A stretch of 64,000 nt of DNA from Tilletia caries (lineage: Eukaryota; Basidiomycota; Exobasidiomycetes; Tilletiales; Tilletiaceae): assembly GCA_032718865.1 (NCBI GenBank), contig JALUTQ010000041.1, positions 992,001-1,056,000 on the forward strand, written 5' to 3'. The notes below the pieces were generated by a model. It made no database searches, was not told where the DNA came from, and saw only the letters and a program-made list of their open reading frames with translations. Below are positions 57,061-64,000 of this stretch, piece after piece (the first letter of the stretch is position 1; each line of letters starts with the position of its first letter). The position numbers and the translations under genes are program-made.

Positions 57061-57687
57061 TTTCACACACTTTACCTATCTTCTAAGCGTACAAGTGATG
57101 GGACAGAGGAACAGAGAAAAGAAAGTACGCCTGAGAGGAGGACTAGAGAGGAAGCTGCTATGGCGGGTGGGCCTATCGAGGCCGAGGAAGGAGAGGCACA
57201 GAGCTCTGAGGCAGGTGACGTCGAGGGCAAAGTGAGCGTCGACAGATTGAGGTGATTCATGATTACTGACTAGGGGTGTTTCCTAACCCCCCACCCTGTT
57301 TCCCTTCTTTCTATATACATCTCCATGCTTACTCGATGGCATCGAATTGACATTCTAGACAGTGCAAATTACAACTACAGCGACCAAAGCACGGGCAGGT
57401 GTGGGACAGAGGGCAGAAGAGAACGCCGAAGGCCGGTACAGTAAGATGGAGGACATGTCGGCGAGGATGCGTTTGTAGTCGAGGAAGCCGAGAGTGCAGC
57501 TGTGTTATCATAAGAGGGAAAAAAGTCAGCATGGGTCAGGGAGAGAAGGGACGGCGTCCTCATCCTCGCAGACAGGCGCGTGGTAGATCCCGATGTTCAT
57601 TGACCAACTGAGCATCGGTACGGTATCGTGGCTTTTCCATACGTCGCCAAGGTCGCAGACATATGTGGCCACCTGTTGGGCATGTGA
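57061..57687. other. Exon-like fragments of unidentified genes
   Basis: There is a plus-strand acidic tail (EEAAMAGGPIEAEEGEAQSS... to a TGA near 57,255). Two minus-strand coding-like stretches are VATYVCDLGDVWKSHDTVPM (near 57,660-57,540) and LGFLDYKRILADMSSILL (near 57,490-57,430). None is attached to a complete gene. They may be further captured fragments. Confidence 0.35.
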
Positions 57688-59637
57688 ATCAAATACGGGT
57701 GAGTTCCCCAAGTTGGAGCCAGCTGGGGAAGGCGATGTTGGTCGAGCCGCGCTCGAGGGCTTGGGTCGCTACCCTGCTCAGCAGCGTTCGGTCGCCCGCC
57801 GAGATTCCGAGGAGGAGGAGCGTGTTTAGATCCTTAGCCTTCTCGAAGCATTCTTGTGCGAGCGACAGGTTCCATCGCCCGATGGCCTTGTCGCCTATCG
57901 TCCGCCAGCGCGGCTCGGACCCAGTTTGTGGGCCGGTCTGAGCAATCTCGAGCGCAGTGTCAAAGTCGTCCAGAGAAACGGCAAGGTCGAATTTGTGATC
58001 AGGATCTTGTGTCACTTGCAAAGCGAGCTCCTTGTGGTCTGTGAATTGTCCACCACGATCAGACATGAGTAAGCTTTCATCGCAACAATGTCGACAGCAT
58101 CAAACGATAGACGTACCTTGTGTCTCAAGGAAACGAGCGAGCTTGTTGCGCTGATCGAGAGGCACGTTCTCCAGTATTGTAGAGGCCGCCTCCAGGTCTC
58201 CCCGCAAGATCGCCGTTTGGTACTCCACCACCGACAGGGACAGCGTAAAGCTGTAGATTCCCATATCCTGGTCCGCCATGTAGATGCGACCATGTTGTGG
58301 CAGATATCCGAGCAAGTACAACTCGCGATCGGAGTGGTGCACCGTGTTCGTCTGCTCACCGATGAGATATTGCAGTCGGTTCGAAGCCGTTGTGTACATG
58401 AAGCACTCGCCCGTCCATCGTGCTGTCCGAGCTCTGTGGGTTTGCGGTCGAGAAGCCGGCGAGATCAGTACCACCGCAGCGCTTCGAAGATTCCATGCAT
58501 CCTTGTATGAGCCTACTTACGTATCAGAGATATCGGTCATCACCTCGAATGCGTCCTCCACACCCTCGTCCTCGATCGCCTCGCCTGCGTCCAGCGCTGT
58601 GGCGTATGCATCCGCATTGTAAGCCAGGATATAGAAGGAATCTTCGCCGACGATGGCCGCCAACTCTCCCGTTGTTGACCAGTAGATCTGTAAGAGGTGT
58701 AAGAGGGGCGAGGAGGGTCAATACGCCGTTCGTTTTCGAAATGAACAATCAAACTCACGTTGCGAGCGTCAACGTCAATCCGACGGACCAGCGCTCCCGA
58801 CTCCCAGTCGTAGAAGCAGACGAATCCCGTACCGATAACCCCGAGCAAGTTGCCTCCCTTGACATCGACAATCTTGTATCCGATCGGGATGAGATTCGGA
58901 CGCTCCTTGAAGTTCTTGAAGATCTTGATTTTCGAATCGCTCTCCTTGACGACGTAAGTGTTACTGTCACTGGCCCATGCGAAGCCGAAACCGGGTCCGA
59001 AGGCCTTGTTGTGCCAGACGAGAACGGTGTAGATGATGTATTCTCCATCTCCGACAACGGCGACGAAGCGGCCGTTGGGCGAGTGCACGAGGTTGGTCGC
59101 ATAGACCTCGCTGCCGCCAATCTCTCGCACGCCCACATTGATGCGTTGACCATCCGCTGGAAGCTCGGCAGGGACGAGTCCGCCGAGGTTGGTGCCGAGG
59201 ACCTCGGCATTTTTGGCCCAGACGAGCTTGCCGGAGTCCATGCTGACACTTGGCTCCTCCTTGCCAATCTTGATCACGACGGCACCTTCGTCGAAGCCGA
59301 GGGCGAGATCGTTCCCCGTCTTCTTGTAGGCGATGGACCAGGCGCGCTCGAGGCCGTAGTCGAGGGTGTTCTCGAGGCGGTATGTGTTGGAGTGCCAGAG
59401 CTTGATTGTGCCGTCCTCGGAGCCGGAGATGATGAGGGGCAGGGACGTGTGAAAGACGGCGTAGGAGACGTTGGAGGTGTGACCCTCGAGGGTCTGGACA
59501 CATGATTTCGAGAGGTAGTCCCAGATCTTGATGGTGCGGTCGTCGCCGGTGGTGATGAGGTATGGCTTGTCGGAGCCATGGTAGTATTCAACGTAGTTTA
59601 CGCCCTTGTCGTGTGCCTCGAAGGTGTAGTCACGGTC
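57688..59637 (-). pseudogene. SEC27: SEC27/COPB2 (coatomer beta-prime) gene fragment, truncated at both ends
   Basis: Exons ~59637-58759, 58687-58521, 58433-58117 and 58038-57688 keep frame and normal introns. The translated part starts within the fourth WD repeat (YTFEAHDKGVNYVEYYHG) and continues through KIWDYLSKSCVQTLEGH, SGSEDGTIKLWHS and GLERAWSIAYKK. The COPI helical region follows (LARFLETQ, WRTIGDKAIGRWNLSLAQEC), ending at AFPSWLQLGELTRI-stop. The first ~170 and last ~200 residues of a normal coatomer beta-prime (COPI vesicle coat, Golgi-ER transport) are missing. The N-terminal cut is a direct junction to Copia RNase H sequence at about 59,637. A full functional copy must exist elsewhere because SEC27 is normally essential. 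Confidence 0.9.
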
Positions 59638-60033
59638 GGAGGAGGAGCGGTGGCTTGGGGCTCGCGCAAGCAGGGCGCGGTGGCTTTGTCTACGGCAGAG
59701 GCCGAGTACATTGCGGCGGGGGTTGCTGGTCGGGAAGCGGTCATGCTCAAGGGAGCGTTGACGGCGTGCGGTCAGCTGGTCGGAACGATTACGGTACACT
59801 GCGACAATCAGGCGGCAATCCAGTTGGTCAAGAACCCTGGATCTCACCACGATCGCAGCAAGCACATCGACATCGTCCACCATTGGGTTCGGGATCAAAC
59901 CCAGTTGGGAGCCTTCGCATTCGAATACATCCCGACCGACCTCAACCCTGTCGACGCGTTCACCAAGTCACTCGGCGCCATCAAGCACAACCAGCACGCG
60001 GAGCGTATCGTATTGGAATTGCGCAGGGAGTGA
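59637..60033 (+). pseudogene. Ty1/Copia-type RNase H fragment
   Basis: The frame GGGAVAWGSRKQGAVALSTA... carries the Copia RNase H blocks STAEAEY (catalytic Glu), VHCDNQAAIQL (Asp) and HIDIVHHWVRDQ, then YIPTDLNPVDAFTKSL and a stop after ELRRE. The beginning of the domain with the first catalytic Asp is missing, cut at the SEC27 junction. A purine-rich tract (GCAGAGAGGGAGTG, 60,070-60,084) follows the stop where a Copia polypurine tract would be. Confidence 0.88.
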
Positions 60034-60183
60034 AGGACTGGAGGACAAGACAGGAGGGATCAGGAGACTACGCAGAGAGGGAGTGTGAAGTGGAGGTCCG
60101 GGCCGGACTGCCGTGGGTGCTGCGTGTCCCTTCTTCCATGTAAAACTTCTTCCTGTCAATGAGAACCACCATCAGTTTCCACA

Positions 60184-61046
60184 GTCAGCCGGGCCAGCGT
60201 CACATTAAGCCCCGAACGGAGGTCCATTGGCCGTGAGAGCAACTTTGTCCGGAACACACTGTGCGACTTGCGTGACCTGTTTCTGTTCAACGTCTCATTC
60301 CGGCCAATGCCACAGCGATTTAAGTACGCTCCGGTCGTGCAGCTTTGCCCCGGTACTGAATTGCACGTTCCGTTCCTCTTCAGTAGCTTCGGAAGATCGA
60401 AACTCTAGCGATCTCGGGAGAATAAAAAGATGGTTCGTATCAAGGATGAGTGCGTCAGTCCGGAGCGATCTAAATACGTACGCCCCGTCAGGAAATCCAT
60501 TGGCCGGCAGTTCGGCTTTTGCTTCGACACACCGGTACTGTGAAGTGCGATGCATCGTTTGTTCTTCGTGATTCGTGGTACAGTACTGATGCAGGATCTT
60601 GAGGAATGTAGCGGGAAGAAATGATTAGTAAGCCCTCAGATGCTCCAACAGAGTGCCAGAACACTTAGCACTTAGTACTTACTGTGGGTGATGGCCTTCG
60701 GATGGATCATGTGTTCAGGAACGACAGGACGTCGTCCGGAGGATACTCTGGGAGAGTTGAGTTTACGAGCATGAGGCTGTGGACTGTGAAGTGAGATGTC
60801 ATATATGAGAACGATGTGCATTATTACATGTTACATCCGTGCACAGATGGATGTCCACGTGTTTCGATCTCAGAGGTACGTACAAACGATCCGTCGTTTG
60901 TACTTGGTGGCCACAAGATATCGTGCCCGCATGAGATAAAGTACGACTCAGAAGGTGCGCACGTCAATCCATATCATCAAGGGGTTTTGTCAGAGGTGTG
61001 CACGATTCTGTTGGCCAAAAGTTGCGTTGCGTCAAGTACGCAAGGA
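60184..61046 (+). repeat. 863-bp dispersed repeat, copy 2 (uninterrupted)
   Basis: Copy 1 without the MULE. It preserves the empty MULE target site (GGTCCATTGGCC, ~60,222-60,232). The gag-RT element follows immediately, so the repeat may be its 5' terminal region. Confidence 0.85.
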
Positions 61047-61322
61047 TGTGCCGGTTGCGGAGATACGACGTTCCGTCGGCTGCACCCAAGTCGGGCGTCG
61101 AGCAGCCGAAGGCAGTGTGATCTCGGAGCGTTCCAACTCGTTGGAAAATTCTCTGCACCTCCCCCTCTCCTCTCAGCAGAAGAGGAAACGCAGATCCATC
61201 ACCACCTCGTCCTCCTCGCTCTCTTCCACTGCCTCTCGAGTCCTCGACACTTCCTGAGCGTGTAAAGGTCTTCGTGGAGTCGACTCCGTCTCGTTGCGTT
61301 TTGTTTTCTCTCTCACTGCTCA

Positions 61323-63381
61323 ATGCCTCATAACGCCAGCGACAACTCCAACGGAGAAGACGAAGACGCTCCAGTTCAAATCTTTGGGGAGCCGACATGG
61401 ACGCCTCAAGGATGGTCATTGTCTCCCACTCGCATGCTCGAGGCTGCGGAGCTGTCCATTCGGCTATACAGCGAAGGCCAGCCCGACGTCACTGCAAGAA
61501 TCCACGCGGTCTGGCAAACCCATCTGAACGAGGACGACAACCCTCAAGCTGCTCATTACAGAGCCCTGGAGGTCAGCACCGACCGCCTTTCCGACGACCT
61601 CAAGGACGAGTTGGTGCTGGTGCACAACCTCTTGGTCACGTGGAACAACACCCACGAGCGTCTCGGCCGAGTCCCATGGCCGGCGGGCGAGCAAGACGCC
61701 GGATCCCCAGATCCCCGTCCCCCACCAACAGCAGCTTCTTCCTCCTCACGTCGGGCGGAGAAACGTCGCATCGACGTGTCCCCTCCGCTGCAGGGCCAGC
61801 CGGCAGGAAAGCGCGGTCGGACAGCAGAGGAACCCAGCGCCTCAGATCCGGAAGCACCGGCTTCGCGGCCCGACGGCAAACGCAAGACGGTGCTGATTCA
61901 CAGGGGGGTCAGCAGCTCGGAGGGAGCAGGATCGCTGCGACCGCCCAAGAAGACCATCAAGAAGCTCGTCGAACTCGACTTCGTTCATCTCTGGCTTCTC
62001 AGCAAAGAGGCGTGTCGGCGCGCGGCGGAGAAGGAGACAGGCTTCAAGAAGCCAATGATGCAGAACACCGACGGAAGCTTCGTGGAGGTGGACGAGGCAT
62101 GCCCCGAAGGGTACGTCTCAGAGGGAGAACTCGATTGGATTCTGTGGAACGAATGCACAAAGATGCGTGAGTAGTAGATCTCCCCTTCCCCTTCCCCGCT
62201 TTCCCTTTCGCAGCAGCTGCCGACGTGCGCCAATGCAGCCTCACTTCCGTTGAAGAGGAGGTCGGCCGACGTGCCGTAAGGGGCTAAGGGCCTGGCCTTC
62301 GTGCTGTCGTGCCAGTAGAGCAGGACCACACCTGACACCGCACAGAAACATCAGCTGCGTAGTCAGGAGGGGAGATGCGCCGACGAGCGTAGCGCCGACG
62401 AGCGGAGCGCCGACGAGCGTAGCTTTGATGAGCATGGTTGCCGACGAGCATAGCGCCGACGAGCTTGCCTGTGTCGACGAACACTGCGTGCCATTCGCAA
62501 TGTGCGCTGGCCCTCGAGCATATGTGCAGTGTGCATTGAAATGGCCGGTGCAGATGAATCCGGGGTGGAGCGTTCATACTGCGAAGGCACGAATCTGACA
62601 CCTTTTAACTCTATTTCCTCTCATTTGTGATGTAACAGAAGAGACCCTCATGGCAGAACACGACGTAGACGACGACGTTCAGGAAATGTTCAAGGCGGCG
62701 CATCGCACCGTCTTCAACCACAACCTCGCCGAGTCTCAGCGCGCCGCGCTGCAGAAATACTACGCTTGGAACCGGAGCACATGGTGCAGACGGTATCAGT
62801 TAATCGTGAACTCCGGGTCAACAGACCCTATATTCGACCTCGCGGTGGTCGATTCGGCCGATCTCGACGTCTACGTCAGAGAGAAGGAGACTCGCGCTCG
62901 CCAGGAGCAGAAGGCGAAGCTTGCGGCCATGCAGGCCAAGATGGATCAGATCCTGGCCGCCTCCTCAGCTCGAAGTTCCGACGTGTACGCCCCCCCTACC
63001 CGCAATACAAACCCGCCGTCCTCGTCGTCGAGGTATCCCAAGGCGAAGCGGCACGGGGAGCGTGGTTCGTTTCGGACCGAAATTGCCGGTGTCGCCGGCA
63101 CGGCGAGGCTGTACGCCTGCGCACGATGCGGAGGAAGGGCAAGGCACGACGTCGGACGGTGCGACAAGACCCACTTCGTCAAGGCCAGCTGCGCGACCTA
63201 CGAGACTATCACACACCGCGACAAGGCCGAAGGACCCCTCGTCTTCAAGGACAGCGGGACCCCCGTCTGCCTCAACTTCAACGGCGGGCGAGCCTGCAAT
63301 CACAAAGGCTGCCCCGGTCATCGGTGCTCTCTCTGCGGCGTGCCAACGCATGGCGCTCAGGCTTGCGGGCGCTCAGAATGA
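61323..63381 (+). CDS. gag-like protein of DIRS-type retroelement
   Basis: Exons 61323-62166 and 62639-63381 (GTGAGT donor, AACAG acceptor, phase kept) give 528 residues. The first part is a helical gag-like region (MLEAAELSIRLYSEGQPDV...). The middle is disordered, Pro/Ser/Arg-rich and basic (RRAEKRRIDVS, GKRGRTAEE). The second exon is helical (LAESQRAALQKYYAWNRSTW), then a coiled coil (RARQEQKAKLAAMQAKMDQI). The C-terminus is Cys/His-rich: CARCGGRARHDVGRC and CLNFNGGRACNHKGC followed by HRCSLCGVPTHGAQAC, the finger seen in gag proteins of basidiomycete DIRS-like elements. It is expected to bind element RNA. The 472-bp intron is long for this locus and may hold a small insertion. Confidence 0.65.
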
Positions 63382-64000
63382 GCTCCCTCCCCGGCCCTCT
63401 CCTCTCACGCTCAAGGCGGACGCCTGGGCCCGCGTCCTGGACGGTCTTGGGCTCGGTGATCGATATGCGGATGTGGTTCGTGGTTTGCGCGAAGGATTCG
63501 ATCTTGAAATTCCTCGCATCATCACCACGGCGGTCGCAAGTAACGCTCCGTCCGCGACAATCCACCGCCTCGCCCTCGGCGAGATCATCCTCAAAGAACG
63601 GCAAAGGGGGGCGTACATTGGCCCGTTCCAAGATCCTGCCGATGTACAAGACATCCTCCACAACCCCTTCCAATCCATGCCCCTTTCTCTTATTCCCAAG
63701 CCCCCAGACAAATTCAGACTCATACAGAACTTCTCTGCCAACGTCGGCGGCTCTCAGGCGACCAACGATCTTATTCCTCGTTCTTGGGCTACCACATGGT
63801 CAACCTTCCGACAGATCATCGGCAACATTCTCTCCCTGCCACCCGAGTCCGAAGCGTGCACTCGCGACGTTGATTCTGCCTACCGACTACTCCCCATACA
63901 TCCTTCTCAGTGGCCGGCCTTCGTCCTTCGCACGGAAGAAGGCTTCTTCATCGACACCCGCGTCTCGTTTGGCGTCGGCCCGGGAACAGGCGTGTTTGGG
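63350..64000 (+). CDS. Reverse transcriptase of DIRS-type retroelement (5' part)
   Basis: The ORF starts at ATG 63350, overlaps the gag 3' end by 32 bp in another frame, and is open to the window edge (217 codons). The N-terminal linker leads into RT motifs: LSLIPKPPDKFRLIQNFS (fingers, motif 1-2), ACTRDVDSAYRLLPIHPSQW (motif A; Asp of DVDSAYR is the first catalytic Asp) and VSFGVGPGTGVFG (motif B). The DD-containing motif C lies beyond the window. The overlap suggests reinitiation or -1/+1 recoding for expression. Intact as far as seen. Confidence 0.75.
   Translation, partial: MALRLAGAQNELPPRPSPLTLKADAWARVLDGLGLGDRYADVVRGLREGFDLEIPRIITTAVASNAPSATIHRLALGEIILKERQRGAYIGPFQDPADVQDILHNPFQSMPLSLIPKPPDKFRLIQNFSANVGGSQATNDLIPRSWATTWSTFRQIIGNILSLPPESEACTRDVDSAYRLLPIHPSQWPAFVLRTEEGFFIDTRVSFGVGPGTGVFG

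Larger units (their letters stand above)
60184..64000 (+). mobile_element. gag-RT retroelement, probably DIRS-like, truncated by window end
   Basis: The order is 863-bp repeat, ~276-bp leader, gag-like ORF with CCHC-type finger, then an overlapping RT ORF running off the edge. The RT style (KPPDKFRLIQNFS, DVDSAYRLLPIHPSQWPAF, VSFGVGPGTGVFG) resembles the basidiomycete DIRS/tyrosine-recombinase retroelements more than Ty1 or Ty3. The recombinase or integrase that would decide the class lies beyond 64,000. Whether the repeat belongs to the element is inferred. Confidence 0.6.

Noticed and set aside
57688..59637. SEC27 fragment as a processed retrocopy
   Set aside because: Three typical introns with GTGAGT/GTAAGT/GTACGT donors are retained, and there is no poly-A tract.
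50618..61046. Simple Copia element with the 863-bp repeats as its LTRs
   Set aside because: The RNase H stop is followed by a purine tract 100 bp before the repeat, and the sequence between does not match copy 1's upstream flank. Copy 2 leads into a different gag gene. Kept only as one hypothesis.

Overview
The window is fungal nuclear DNA, most likely from a basidiomycete. Genes carry many short introns (mostly 70-120 bp) with GTRAGT donors. Third codon positions are rich in C and G. Several families are typical of Basidiomycota: a DUF6589 protein, a RecQ-like helicase with a zinc-type N-terminus, and a TKL-like kinase. I cannot name the genus.

The left two thirds (1-27 kb and 35-45 kb) is ordinary gene space: the 3' part of an ISWI-complex subunit (ITC1-like), cytosolic arginyl-tRNA synthetase, a multi-pass membrane protein, a low-complexity Ser/Ala/Gly-rich protein, a secreted glutaminase-family protein with nine exons, a 7-TM receptor-like protein, a single-span Ser/Thr-rich protein, a secreted and probably membrane-anchored alpha/beta hydrolase, the peroxisomal-type multifunctional beta-oxidation enzyme (FOX2), an unrecognised conserved-looking 595-aa protein and an atypical protein kinase. 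A 475-bp Tc1/mariner-type MITE and a tRNA-like sequence sit between the synthetase and the membrane-protein gene.

Between 27,637 and 34,495 lies what I consider the main discovery. It is a 6,859-bp element bounded by perfect 20-bp terminal inverted repeats, with a second perfect 17-bp inverted pair just inside and an exact 10-bp target-site duplication. It holds exactly two convergent genes, a DUF6589 protein and a RecQ-like DNA helicase. Both can be spliced into long open frames, except for one uncertain 33-nt join near the DUF6589 C-terminus. This has the form of an intact autonomous DNA transposon whose likely transposase is a domain of unknown function.

The right end (45-64 kb) is an accessory region full of repeats. 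It has an inverted duplication (45.4-47.3 kb), a decayed or unrecognised minus-strand gene (47.5-49.4 kb) and a small secreted coiled-coil protein gene. A 4.6-kb MULE (Mutator-like) transposon has inserted into one copy of an 863-bp repeat, and the second copy of that repeat preserves the empty site. Between the two repeat copies lie an AT-rich ACTGTAACTGTA-type repeat block, an antisense intron-containing fragment of the COPI coat gene SEC27/COPB2 truncated at both ends, and a Copia RNase H fragment fused to it. The window ends in a gag-RT element that looks DIRS-like and runs off the right edge.

All exon boundaries were read by eye from splice signals and checked for reading-frame continuity. 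No database search was possible.
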